Made by a program: the position numbers and the translations under genes. DNA of 64,000 nt, taken from the NCBI RefSeq assembly GCF_030249845.1, contig NZ_JANURM010000005.1, forward strand, positions 1-64,000. The letters run 5' to 3'. The notes under the pieces were generated by a model that was given only the letters and a program-made list of their open reading frames with translations, was not told the origin of the DNA and made no database searches. Shown piece by piece: positions 38,598 through 47,233 of the stretch; position 1 is the first letter of the stretch, and the number at the start of each line of letters is the position of its first letter. The stretch comes from Campylobacter gastrosuis (GTDB taxonomy: Bacteria; Campylobacterota; Campylobacteria; Campylobacterales; Campylobacteraceae).

Positions 38598-40115
38598 TTA
38601 ATTGCCACTAAAAGTCGCTTTAAAATCTTTAAGTGCCTTATGTAAATTCTCTTCTATCTCTTTATCAAGTGCCTTTTTTGTCCTGATTTGCTCAAAAATT
38701 TCAGGATATTTAGCCTCAATATAAGGATAAAGCTCAGCTTCAAATTTTGTAACGCTAGTCGTAGCAACATCATCAAGATAGCCTTTTGAACCAGCAAAGA
38801 TTATTAAAACCTGATTTTCAACAGCAAGTGGGCTGTATGGTGGCTGTTTTAACACCTCAACCATCTTCTGACCACGCTCTAATTGCTTTCGTGAGCTCTC
38901 ATCAAGGTCGCTTGCAAACTGAGCAAATGCTTGAAGCTCTCTGTATTGTGCTAAGTCAAGTCTTAGATTGCCTGAAACCTGCTTAGTAGCCTTAATTTGC
39001 GCGGCACCACCAACACGAGATACAGAAAGACCGACGTTAATAGCTGGGCGAATGCCTGAGTTAAACAGGTCGCTTTCAAGAAAAATTTGTCCATCCGTGA
39101 TTGAAATAACGTTCGTTGGGATATAGGCTGAAACGTCGCCTGCTTGTGTTTCAATGATAGGCAGAGCCGTTAAAGAACCAGCACCAAGTGCGTCATTTAG
39201 CTTACTAGCACGCTCTAAGAGGCGAGAGTGTAGGTAAAAAACATCGCCCGGATACGCCTCACGACCCGGTGGGCGGCGTAAGATTAGCGACATCTCTCTG
39301 TATGCAACAGCGTGTTTTGATAGATCATCATAGATGATTAGTGCGTGGCGTGAGTTATCACGAAAATACTCGCCCATTGTTACGCCAGCATAAGGTGCTA
39401 GGTATTGAAGTGCAGCGGCGTCAGAAGCACCTGCATTTACTACGATTGTATAGTCCATAGCGCCGTATTCTTCAAGCTTTTTAACGACCTGTGCGACTGT
39501 TGATTGCTTTTGACCGATAGCGACATAGATACAAATAACGTCTTGTCCTCTTTGGTTGATTATGGTATCAATCGCAACGGTTGTTTTGCCAGTTTGGCGG
39601 TCGCCGATGATTAATTCGCGCTGACCACGACCGATTGGCACGAGTGCATCAATAGCTTTAATACCAGTTTGAAGTGGCTCGTGAACTGACTTTCTAGCCA
39701 TAATACCCTTTGCTTTTTCTTCAACGAATCTTGTCTCTTTGGCTTCAATCGGACCTTTTGCGTCTATTGGCTCTCCAAGTGCATTTACCACACGTCCAAT
39801 AAGTGCGTCGCCTACTGGCACACGAAGTAGCTTTTTAAGGCGTTTTACAGAAGTGCCTTCTCTAATGCTACTAATCTTATCAAGAACAACGATACCAACA
39901 CTACTTTCTTCAAGGTTTAAAGCCATACCTTTCTCGCCACCCTCAAACTCAACCATCTCGCCAGCCATAACGTTTTTAAGTCCATAAACATTTGCAACGC
40001 CGTCAGCAACAGAGATGACCTTGCCAGTCTCTTCAACATCAACACTAAGATTAAAATTCTCAATCCTGTCTTTGATTATCGTGCTAATCTCATCAGCTTT
40101 ATTTTTTACGCTCAC
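38598..40115 (-). CDS. atpA: ATP synthase F1 alpha subunit
   Basis: 505 residues with the P-loop [11 protein letters not shown] near residue 170 and the [17 protein letters not shown] signature near residue 365. Non-catalytic nucleotide-binding subunit of F1. It follows atpH by 13 nt. Confidence 0.97.
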   Translation of the reverse strand: MSVKNKADEISTIIKDRIENFNLSVDVEETGKVISVADGVANVYGLKNVMAGEMVEFEGGEKGMALNLEESSVGIVVLDKISSIREGTSVKRLKKLLRVPVGDALIGRVVNALGEPIDAKGPIEAKETRFVEEKAKGIMARKSVHEPLQTGIKAIDALVPIGRGQRELIIGDRQTGKTTVAIDTIINQRGQDVICIYVAIGQKQSTVAQVVKKLEEYGAMDYTIVVNAGASDAAALQYLAPYAGVTMGEYFRDNSRHALIIYDDLSKHAVAYREMSLILRRPPGREAYPGDVFYLHSRLLERASKLNDALGAGSLTALPIIETQAGDVSAYIPTNVISITDGQIFLESDLFNSGIRPAINVGLSVSRVGGAAQIKATKQVSGNLRLDLAQYRELQAFAQFASDLDESSRKQLERGQKMVEVLKQPPYSPLAVENQVLIIFAGSKGYLDDVATTSVTKFEAELYPYIEAKYPEIFEQIRTKKALDKEIEENLHKALKDFKATFSGN

Positions 40116-40128
40116 GCTTTTACTCCTT

Positions 40129-40659
40129 TTAAATTGCTTTTAATATGTATTCGCTCATTTGAGCTTTTAGTCTATCAACAGAAAAACTCACCTCAACGCC
40201 TAAATCATTTAGCTCAACCTTAATGCCGTTGTATTCTTGTTTAACGACTTCAAGTTTGATTTTTGCATTAAATCGCTTTGAAAATTTATCCTCTAATGCC
40301 ACGACCTCATCACTGCTTAAATCGTAACTACCATAAATTTTGCCAAGATAGATGTTTTGCATAGCCGCTCTTTGGCTTTTTAGCTCGTTAAATATCGTTG
40401 GCAAAAGCTCAAAACGCTTGTTTGTAGCAAGTAAATTTATGAAATTTACAAATTTCTGGCTTGGATTTTGTATCAAAGATAGTAAAAAATCCGCCTTTTT
40501 TTGAGTGCTTAACGTAGGCAAAGAGATGATATTTTTAAATTTATCCGAGCCAAATGCAGATGAAATTTGCTCTAAATTTGCTAGAAATTCATCAAGCTGG
40601 GTTAAATTTTTATCGCTTAAAACCGCTTTGACATATTTTTTTGCTACCACTTCTTTCAT
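40129..40659 (-). CDS. atpH: ATP synthase F1 delta subunit
   Basis: 176 residues with the helical N-terminal domain and the [24 protein letters not shown]-terminus typical of delta. It joins the F1 head to the peripheral stalk. It overlaps atpF by 1 nt. Confidence 0.94.
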   Translation of the reverse strand: MKEVVAKKYVKAVLSDKNLTQLDEFLANLEQISSAFGSDKFKNIISLPTLSTQKKADFLLSLIQNPSQKFVNFINLLATNKRFELLPTIFNELKSQRAAMQNIYLGKIYGSYDLSSDEVVALEDKFSKRFNAKIKLEVVKQEYNGIKVELNDLGVEVSFSVDRLKAQMSEYILKAI

Positions 40660-41156
40660 CAGCCAACCTTTTTAAGAATAATATTTATCAGCTCTTTTTG
40701 ATCCACTTTTAAATTTTTATCATCAAAAATTTCATTTAAAAGCTCAGAAACGACAGCTTTTGTCATCTTTCGCTCCTCAAATTCTTTTTGGTCTTTAAAG
40801 CTTTTTTCTAAATTTAAAATCTCATTTTTCGTGTCTTTTTTGATCTTTTCAGCCAATAAAACAGCCTCTTTTTTTGCCGTCTCAACAAACGAAGCGGCGT
40901 TGATTTTAGCCTCATCTACACGCTTTATTGCGTCATCTTTTTTGTTGTTTGATTCTCTAAGTTTTACGGCGATACTTTCAAGTCTGTTTGCAATGCCAGT
41001 AATTCTATTTAGATACATTTGCTTTAATGGCTTGGCGATAAAATAGAGCAAAATTCCAAAAAACAGCAAGAAGTTAAGCGTTCTCTCAATGATATCGTAG
41101 TTTGCTCCGTCTTGTGCTAGTGCAAAAACTGGCAATAAAAATAGTAAAACTCTCAT
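40659..41156 (-). CDS. atpF: ATP synthase F0 b subunit
   Basis: About 165 residues from the ATG at 41156, which follows AAGGA by 7 nt; an in-frame ATG at 41180 lies inside the preceding gene and is less likely. The N-terminus looks like a signal or membrane segment (MRVLLFLLPVFALA), then a second membrane helix, then a long charged coiled coil. Peripheral stalk subunit. Confidence 0.92.
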   Translation of the reverse strand: MRVLLFLLPVFALAQDGANYDIIERTLNFLLFFGILLYFIAKPLKQMYLNRITGIANRLESIAVKLRESNNKKDDAIKRVDEAKINAASFVETAKKEAVLLAEKIKKDTKNEILNLEKSFKDQKEFEERKMTKAVVSELLNEIFDDKNLKVDQKELINIILKKVG

Positions 41157-41157
41157 C

Positions 41158-41580
41158 TTAAATCCTTGATAATTTGCCATTAAGTGCGGTTTTTAGCTCT
41201 GGTAATTTAACCAACAAACTAGCTTTTAGCTCATCTTTTTGGGCATTTAGTGCGTTTAAAAACTGCGTATATTCAGCTTCTAATGCCGTTTTTTTGCTAG
41301 AAATTTCATCAGCTGCGGCATTTTTTGCAGCGTCTATCGCTTCTTGCTTGATTTTATTTGCTTCGCTTCTGGCGTCTGCGATTATACTTTGGATTTGAGC
41401 CTCGTAAGCACCAAGATCGTTTGCATTTTGGCTCACGCTCTCCTCATCTGCCTTTATAGACGCATTTCTCTCATCTATAAATTTAAGCATTGGTTTGTAA
41501 AGTAGCGAGTTTAAAATGGCGATTAAGCCTAGAAAAACGATAGCTGTTAGGACAACCAGTGGCGGATTTATCTCTAACAT
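41158..41580 (-). CDS. atpF': ATP synthase F0 b' subunit
   Basis: 140 residues: one N-terminal membrane helix (about 5-27) followed by LLYKPMLKFIDERNASI and a long Ala/Glu/Lys-rich coiled coil. It is the second, divergent b-type stalk subunit, as in other Campylobacter and Helicobacter. First gene of atpF'FHAGDC, which lacks atpB and atpE; those are usually elsewhere in this group. Confidence 0.93.
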   Translation of the reverse strand: MLEINPPLVVLTAIVFLGLIAILNSLLYKPMLKFIDERNASIKADEESVSQNANDLGAYEAQIQSIIADARSEANKIKQEAIDAAKNAAADEISSKKTALEAEYTQFLNALNAQKDELKASLLVKLPELKTALNGKLSRI

Positions 41581-41605
41581 TAAACCTCCTTAAATTTTTA
41601 TTAAT

Positions 41606-41611
41606 ATTATA
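41606..41611 (-). promoter_or_regulatory. -10 box of the atp operon
   Basis: TATAAT on the minus strand, 26 nt before the atpF' ATG; AAGGAGG lies 5 nt before the ATG. A second start of transcription beyond parB cannot be excluded. Confidence 0.6.
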
Positions 41612-41669
41612 TTTGTTTGCGATTTTACAATAAAAGACAAAAAAATAAGTTTAAATTTTTAAAAATTTA

Positions 41670-42521
41670 TCAAAATTTATCCAAAAATGCCCTGATTTGC
41701 TCTAAGCTATCAAATTCTAAGACTATTTTTCTATCTTTAAGCGTCGTTTTTACGCTGAAATTTTCAAATTTTTTGCTTAATTTTTCAAGCTCATTTTGAT
41801 ACTGCCAAACATCTTTTAAAATTTTCTCGCTCTTTTTGCTCTGATTTTTTATCTTTTGGATTAAATTTTCAGTATCTCTGACATTTAATTTTTGTCCGAT
41901 TATCGTATCAACGACCAGTTTTTCATCGTTTCTATCAAGTCCTACGATGACCTTTGCGTGACTTTGAGTGAGCTTCTCATCGGCTAAAAGCGCCTTTGTT
42001 TCATCGCTAAGGCTTAAAAGTCGCATTGTGTTCGTGATTTGCGTTCGTGATTTATGAAGGATATTTGCTAACTCTTCTTGCGTGATTTTATACTCATCAA
42101 TTAACTCTTTGTATGAATTTGCAAGCTCAATTGGGTTTAAATTCTCACGCTGAATATTCTCAATAAGCGCTAGTTCTCTTAAATTTTTTGAGCCTAAATC
42201 AGCCACGATAGCCGAAATTTTCGTATATCCTAGCATTTTTGTAGCACGAAGCCGTCTCTCGCCAGCAATTAGCATATAGCCATCGCCCCTTGCAACAACG
42301 ATAACAGGCTGAATTAGTCCGTGCCTTTGAATGCTTTGACTAAGCTCCCTTAGGCTCTCTTGGTTAAAATTTTTACGTGGCTGGTATGGGTTTGGCAAGA
42401 TTTGTGAAATTTCAATCTCGCTAACAATGCTGGTGTCAATCTCAAACTCCCTATTATAGGCGTCCTCAACATCATCAAAAATTTCGCCAAGTCCCCTGCC
42501 TAAGCTGTTTTTTTTAGCCAT
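41670..42521 (-). CDS. parB: Chromosome partitioning protein ParB
   Basis: 283 residues. The N-terminal CTPase/ParB motif PNPYQPRKNF and the GERRLRATKM box come first, then a helix-turn-helix (TQEELANILHKSRTQITNTMRL) and a C-terminal dimerisation region. It binds parS and loads SMC/condensin. It starts 2 nt after parA. No parS-like 16-mer was identified in this window by eye. Confidence 0.95.
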   Translation of the reverse strand: MAKKNSLGRGLGEIFDDVEDAYNREFEIDTSIVSEIEISQILPNPYQPRKNFNQESLRELSQSIQRHGLIQPVIVVARGDGYMLIAGERRLRATKMLGYTKISAIVADLGSKNLRELALIENIQRENLNPIELANSYKELIDEYKITQEELANILHKSRTQITNTMRLLSLSDETKALLADEKLTQSHAKVIVGLDRNDEKLVVDTIIGQKLNVRDTENLIQKIKNQSKKSEKILKDVWQYQNELEKLSKKFENFSVKTTLKDRKIVLEFDSLEQIRAFLDKF

Positions 42522-42523
42522 TT

Positions 42524-43306
42524 TTACTCCAATATCGCATAAGCTAATTTTTGATAAGCGACCGAGCCGGGCGATTTTATATCGTATAAAATGATAGGTT
42601 TGCCAAAGCTTGGACTTTCGGCTAGTTTGATATTTCTAGGGATTATGACTATCTCATCATCGCCCTCTTTATCCATAAAAAGCTTCTTTTTAACGTGATT
42701 TTTTAGGTCTTCAAGCGTGCTTTTTGAAAGGTTATTTTGCGAGCTAAACATTGTCGGCAAAAAGCCGCGAATGTTTAATCTAGGGTTTGTTTCACGCTTG
42801 ACTAATTTTATGGTTTGAAGCATCATCGCTAAGCCTTCAAGTGCGTAATACTCGCACTGAACTGGGATTATCACGCTATCGCTTGCATTTAGGGCATTTA
42901 GTGTAAGAGCACCAAGTGCTGGCGGGCTGTCAATGATGATAAAATCATACTCATCTTTTATCTCTTCAAGCTTTGTTTTTAGCGTGAGTTTAAAGTCGCG
43001 GTTTTTATCATCAAACTCACGCTCAATGCTGACAAGTCCGATGTTTGATGGAGCTAAAAATAGCGTTGGTATGTGAGTTTTTAGCACGATCTCCGATAGG
43101 CGTTTTGCACCAGTTAGGACGTGGTAGATATTAAATTCGCTGTCGCTTCTGCTAAAACCCATACCAGTCGTTGCGTTTGCTTGTGGGTCAATGTCAATTA
43201 GCAAAACACGCTTTTCAGCTACCGCAAGCGATGCAGCTAAATTTACAGCCGTTGTCGTTTTACCAACGCCGCCTTTTTGGTTTGCAATAGTTATAACTTC
43301 ACTCAT
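42524..43306 (-). CDS. parA: Chromosome partitioning ATPase ParA
   Basis: 260 residues with the deviant Walker A KGGVGKTTT near residue 10, LIDIDPQANAT and IIDSPPALGALTLNAL. It moves ParB-parS complexes along the nucleoid. It overlaps birA by 4 nt and precedes parB. Confidence 0.96.
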   Translation of the reverse strand: MSEVITIANQKGGVGKTTTAVNLAASLAVAEKRVLLIDIDPQANATTGMGFSRSDSEFNIYHVLTGAKRLSEIVLKTHIPTLFLAPSNIGLVSIEREFDDKNRDFKLTLKTKLEEIKDEYDFIIIDSPPALGALTLNALNASDSVIIPVQCEYYALEGLAMMLQTIKLVKRETNPRLNIRGFLPTMFSSQNNLSKSTLEDLKNHVKKKLFMDKEGDDEIVIIPRNIKLAESPSFGKPIILYDIKSPGSVAYQKLAYAILE

Positions 43307-43938
43307 CTTAAAGAATACACCTTTTTATTATTTATAAAAATCGCTCCGTCATCGCAGAGCATAGCCTGTGATAAATCCACGCTCAAATCGCCAATGTGCG
43401 TAATGAATTTTTTTGATTTGGCAAATTCTACACTAAACTTGCTAAAAATCTGCTTCCATAAAAATTTTTTATCAAGCTCGGCTAAAAAGCCCCAAACTAC
43501 GCTGTTTGGCTCGGTTTTTATATCCAAAATCCCTGCATTTTGGGGCGATGAGTGCAAGTTTAAACCAATGCTACCGATATAAATTTCGCCAATCTTTGTG
43601 CTTATCGTCCCACCGATTTTTAGGTCGTTTATGTAAAAATCATTTGGCCATTTTACCCAGACTTTTGAGCCTAAATTTTCTAAATAATTTTTCATAATCA
43701 TTGAAAAATAGATTGAAATTGAGGCGTCGTTTAAATCATCTGGCAAAAAATTTTTATGCAAACAAAATGATAAAAAAAGGTTACCTTCGCCATTTAGCCA
43801 AGTGTTTTGGCGACTGCCAACACCAGCACTTTGACTTTTTGCACAGATTGCAAAGGGTGGATTTATCACGCCATTTTTGATTGCCTCTATCAAATAAAGG
43901 TGCGTTGAAGCACACTCATCAACAAACTCAACTAGCAT
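43303..43938 (-). CDS. birA: Biotin-[acetyl-CoA-carboxylase] ligase
   Basis: 211 residues, the short ligase form without an N-terminal DNA-binding domain. GVGSRQNTWLNGEGNLFLSF is the biotinyl-AMP loop and WVKWPNDFYI is the KWPND motif. It attaches biotin to the carboxyl-carrier protein. It overlaps fmt by 7 nt and parA by 4 nt. Confidence 0.94.
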   Translation of the reverse strand: MLVEFVDECASTHLYLIEAIKNGVINPPFAICAKSQSAGVGSRQNTWLNGEGNLFLSFCLHKNFLPDDLNDASISIYFSMIMKNYLENLGSKVWVKWPNDFYINDLKIGGTISTKIGEIYIGSIGLNLHSSPQNAGILDIKTEPNSVVWGFLAELDKKFLWKQIFSKFSVEFAKSKKFITHIGDLSVDLSQAMLCDDGAIFINNKKVYSLR

Positions 43939-44837
43939 AGTTTGTCGCCTATTTTTAGCCGTTTGCCGTTTATAAATTCGCTTGCATTTACTGGCTTTTT
44001 ACCCGGTTCTTGAAGGATGAAAATTTTAAGAGAGCCATTAAGCGTTGCAACCTGAAAATTATCCTTTTCTATCTTTAAAATTTCGCCAATTTCGCCACTC
44101 AAATCGCCCATTTTTAAGCTTAAAATTTTAAGCCCACTGGCTAAAAAAATGCCCGGCCAAGGCGTAAATGCCCTAAATTTATTGTAAATTTCAGCCGAAC
44201 TTTGACTAAAATCAAACAACCCCATCTCCTTTTTTATCTTTTTACAAATCGTGGCTTTTGTGCTATCTTGCTTTACTGGCGTGATTTTATTGAAATTTTT
44301 AAGCGTGCTAACGGCTAAAACGCCTGCCATTTTGGCTAGCTCATCAAAAAGCTCACCAGCCGTTTTATCCGCTAAATTTGTGCGTGAAATCTCTAAAATA
44401 TCGCCAGTATCAAGCCCAACATCCATTAGCATTGTAGTTACACCACTCTCGCTCTCTCCCTCTAAAATCGCACTTTGAATGGGACTTGCACCGCGAAATT
44501 TTGGCAAGATTGAGGCGTGAAGATTTATGCAAGGTGCTATGTCTAAAACCTCTTTTGGCAGGATTTGCCCATAGGCTGCAACCACGATAAAATCGGGCTT
44601 GTAAGAGCGAATTTGCTCGTGCGTGGTGCTATCTTTTAGATTTTTTGGCTGAAAAATCGGCACATTTGGGTGGTTTTTAAGCAAAAATTCCTTAACGCTT
44701 GGTGGTGTTAAAACCTGCTTTCTGCCGACTGGTTTATCAGGTTGAGTAAAAACGGCTAAAACATTAATATTATTACGCAAAATTTCGCTTAAAATTTCAG
44801 TGGCATAATCTGGTGTGCCCATAAAAATTATATTCAT
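43932..44837 (-). CDS. fmt: Methionyl-tRNA formyltransferase
   Basis: 301 residues with MNIIFMGTPDYA, the catalytic Asn-His-Asp region (CINLHASILPKFRGASPIQSAI and GLDTGDIL) and a C-terminal OB-like domain. It formylates initiator Met-tRNA. It lies 9 nt after a diguanylate cyclase gene and overlaps birA. Confidence 0.95.
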   Translation of the reverse strand: MNIIFMGTPDYATEILSEILRNNINVLAVFTQPDKPVGRKQVLTPPSVKEFLLKNHPNVPIFQPKNLKDSTTHEQIRSYKPDFIVVAAYGQILPKEVLDIAPCINLHASILPKFRGASPIQSAILEGESESGVTTMLMDVGLDTGDILEISRTNLADKTAGELFDELAKMAGVLAVSTLKNFNKITPVKQDSTKATICKKIKKEMGLFDFSQSSAEIYNKFRAFTPWPGIFLASGLKILSLKMGDLSGEIGEILKIEKDNFQVATLNGSLKIFILQEPGKKPVNASEFINGKRLKIGDKLC

Positions 44838-44846
44838 CTCTCCCCC

Positions 44847-45902
44847 TTAAATTTGACTGATTTTTGCCATATTTTTGCCGTGATTTTTGCAAAAATAGAG
44901 ATTTTTATCGGCTAAATTTAGGGCGATGTCAAACTGCTCAATGCTGTCTAAAATCCTGCTACCAAAAACACCACCAACGCTCACGCTCACGCTTAATCCG
45001 CTAACATCGTGCCTGATTTGCCTTACAGAATTTTTTAGCTCATCTGCAATCAAACTTAAATCGTCAAAACTCTCATCAACAAAAAGTAGCACAAACTCCT
45101 CGCCACCCCAGCGAGCCACCAGCGATGATGAGATATTAGAAAAACAGCCAACAACCTGCGTTAAAACCATATCGCCAGTGTCGTGCCCAAAATTATCATT
45201 TATAGCCTTAAAATCATCAATGTCAATGATTAAAACGCCGATATTTTCGTGGTTTTTCTCCAAAAATTTCTCGCCTACAATCCTATAAAATGACTGCCTG
45301 TTAAGCACACCAGTTAGGGCGTCATAGTCGGCGATTTTTTGATAAAAGTCCTTTTGTGTGTCAATTTTTAAAATGTCATTAAAATACTGGACGCTAAAAA
45401 ACTGCTGATAAATCGCAATCCCACCAACGGTGATTAATAAATTTGCAAACAACATCTCATCTTTTAGGCTAACGATATGCTCAGGCAAATCATAAAGGCT
45501 AAATCCAAGCATCTTCGTAAAATAAAAAAGAGCCAAAAATGAAACAGCCGAGATGATAAAAAATAGATACGACCTGAATGTGGATTTTTTAATATCTAAG
45601 AACATAACGCAAACCACGCCAAGCAGGTAAAGCTCGTATCCATAGCCAAATCCGTAGCTAATTGTCGTAAAAATTGACCCAGCGATGATTTGTATCCTAA
45701 GCAGGATATTTGCAAGACTTGCAAGATCTTTTATGACAAAAATTAGGGTTGCTAAAAACGACACAACTGCCGTGATTTTAAAGACTAAGAGTGCAAACAT
45801 ATCTTGCTTGTAAGCCAAAAATCCGCCGTAGCCAGACACTGCCATACAGATGATGACAAATGATATGGCTAGTTTGCCCTCGGTTGAGATTTGATTAAAC
45901 AT
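44847..45902 (-). CDS. Membrane diguanylate cyclase (GGDEF), no I-site
   Basis: 351 residues: about six membrane helices in the first 180, then a GGDEF domain (DALTGVLNRQSFY, DIDDFKAINDNFGHDTGD, RWGGEEFVLLF). GGEEF is a catalytically competent variant, so it likely makes cyclic-di-GMP. The RxxD inhibitory site five residues before GGEEF is missing (SSSLVARW). It overlaps the upstream, similar gene by 8 nt; the pair appears to be a duplication. Confidence 0.88.
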   Translation of the reverse strand: MFNQISTEGKLAISFVIICMAVSGYGGFLAYKQDMFALLVFKITAVVSFLATLIFVIKDLASLANILLRIQIIAGSIFTTISYGFGYGYELYLLGVVCVMFLDIKKSTFRSYLFFIISAVSFLALFYFTKMLGFSLYDLPEHIVSLKDEMLFANLLITVGGIAIYQQFFSVQYFNDILKIDTQKDFYQKIADYDALTGVLNRQSFYRIVGEKFLEKNHENIGVLIIDIDDFKAINDNFGHDTGDMVLTQVVGCFSNISSSLVARWGGEEFVLLFVDESFDDLSLIADELKNSVRQIRHDVSGLSVSVSVGGVFGSRILDSIEQFDIALNLADKNLYFCKNHGKNMAKISQI

Positions 45903-47013
45903 TCTCTATCGCCTTAAACACGACTTGATTTCTGCCGCCACTCTTGCCTTCATAAAGTAAAATATCGGCTTGTTTGATGAGTGGATTTATTATATTTGGG
46001 CTAAATTTATCACAATAAACCACGCCAAAGGTAAGCGAAATTTTAATGCCAAGACCACTGAAATTTAGGCTCTCATCTCTAATCATCTGCCTAGTTTTCT
46101 CAACCCTATCTCGTAGCTCGTCTTTGTTTAAATTCTCGCAAAAAATCAAAAATTCCTCTCCACCCCAACGAGCAATCAAATCATCTTTTCTAAAATTTTT
46201 GGTTAAAATTTTTGCGACAAATTTAATCGTTTCATCGCCCACAGCGTGTCCATAAGTGTCATTTACGCTTTTAAAATAATCAATATCACAAAGGATAACA
46301 CAAATCCTATTTGATGAAATTTTAAGCGAAATTTCATCGCTCATCGCCCTTCGGTTTAAAAGTCCAGTTAAAAAATCCATCCTTGAAATTTGCCTAGTTA
46401 GCTCTTTGTCTTGCTCTTTTTGCTCAAACGACCTTCTTATCGTGTCGTGATAAAATATCAAAAAAACAAGGGCTGAGAGCAAAACGGCAATAGAGCTATT
46501 TAAGAAGTGAGTATCGTAAAATTCATCAAGTGCGACATTTTTTTCGCCCTTATAAACCACTAGCATAAAGTAAAAAAATACGCCGACAAAAACAAACTGA
46601 ACGACAGATAAAATTTGCGATAATCTTTTGTGTTTCATACTAATAAAATAGTTAATTAGCAAGATAAGCACGACATAAAGCCCATTGCCAGTCTCCCAGC
46701 GATAAACGCTCACAAAAACAATCATCGTAATTAGTAAATGCAAATAAAACCAAATAATCATAATTTGCGTGTAATGCTTGGTGTGATAAAAGCCTAAAAT
46801 AAGAAAATAAATAATACCAATCGCAAAGGCATCATACCAAACAGCCCACATCTCACCAGCCTTGATGTAGTAATACGGATACTGCAAAATCGCAATAGAT
46901 GTCAAAATGCCAATAAGTGTCAGCACATCTTTTAGGGTTATGGTCTTATAATCCTTACAAACCCTAGCGATATCCTTTAAAAAGCTCTTGAAATTTAAAA
47001 CTACAACAGGCAA
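45895..47013 (-). CDS. Membrane diguanylate cyclase (GGDEF) with I-site
   Basis: 372 residues: about six membrane helices up to residue 195, then GGDEF (DFLTGLLNRRAM, DIDYFKSVNDTYGHAVGD, RWGGEEFLIF). An intact RxxD product-inhibition site (RKDD) lies five residues before GGEEF, unlike its downstream partner. It makes cyclic-di-GMP, a signal for surface life. It heads the cyclase-cyclase-fmt-birA-parA-parB run and diverges from the phase-variable autotransporter. Confidence 0.88.
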   Translation of the reverse strand: MPVVVLNFKSFLKDIARVCKDYKTITLKDVLTLIGILTSIAILQYPYYYIKAGEMWAVWYDAFAIGIIYFLILGFYHTKHYTQIMIIWFYLHLLITMIVFVSVYRWETGNGLYVVLILLINYFISMKHKRLSQILSVVQFVFVGVFFYFMLVVYKGEKNVALDEFYDTHFLNSSIAVLLSALVFLIFYHDTIRRSFEQKEQDKELTRQISRMDFLTGLLNRRAMSDEISLKISSNRICVILCDIDYFKSVNDTYGHAVGDETIKFVAKILTKNFRKDDLIARWGGEEFLIFCENLNKDELRDRVEKTRQMIRDESLNFSGLGIKISLTFGVVYCDKFSPNIINPLIKQADILLYEGKSGGRNQVVFKAIENV

Positions 47014-47184
47014 TTTTACTCTTTTTACTTAAAATTAAAATCTTGCATTCTATCCAAAATAAGCTTAATCAATCTATTTTTTATTGTAAATATTTTGTTT
47101 ATTTTTTGTAAATTTAAATACAAAATAACAATATAATAACAATTAAATTTTAATTTTTTATTAATTTTTAAGCTTATTTTCAAT

Positions 47185-47199
47185 GGGGGGGGGTATAAT
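47185..47199 (+). promoter_or_regulatory. Phase-variable promoter: G9 run abutting TATAAT
   Basis: Nine G (47185-47193) directly followed by TATAAT (47194-47199), 34 nt before the autotransporter ATG. AAGCTT at 47170-47175 lies 18 nt upstream of the -10. The same arrangement occurs at 62949-62977 on the minus strand. Slippage in the G run would change promoter spacing. The gap 47014-47233 otherwise holds only AT-rich sequence. Confidence 0.8.
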
Positions 47200-47233
47200 A
47201 CTATCTTTGAAAAAACAAAAACAAGGAGATATT

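Noticed and set aside
47183..47233. Upstream ATG of the autotransporter gene that would read through the G run
   Set aside because: The ATG lies within the promoter, before the -10 box, with no ribosome-binding site. AAGGAG and a signal peptide support the ATG at 47234.
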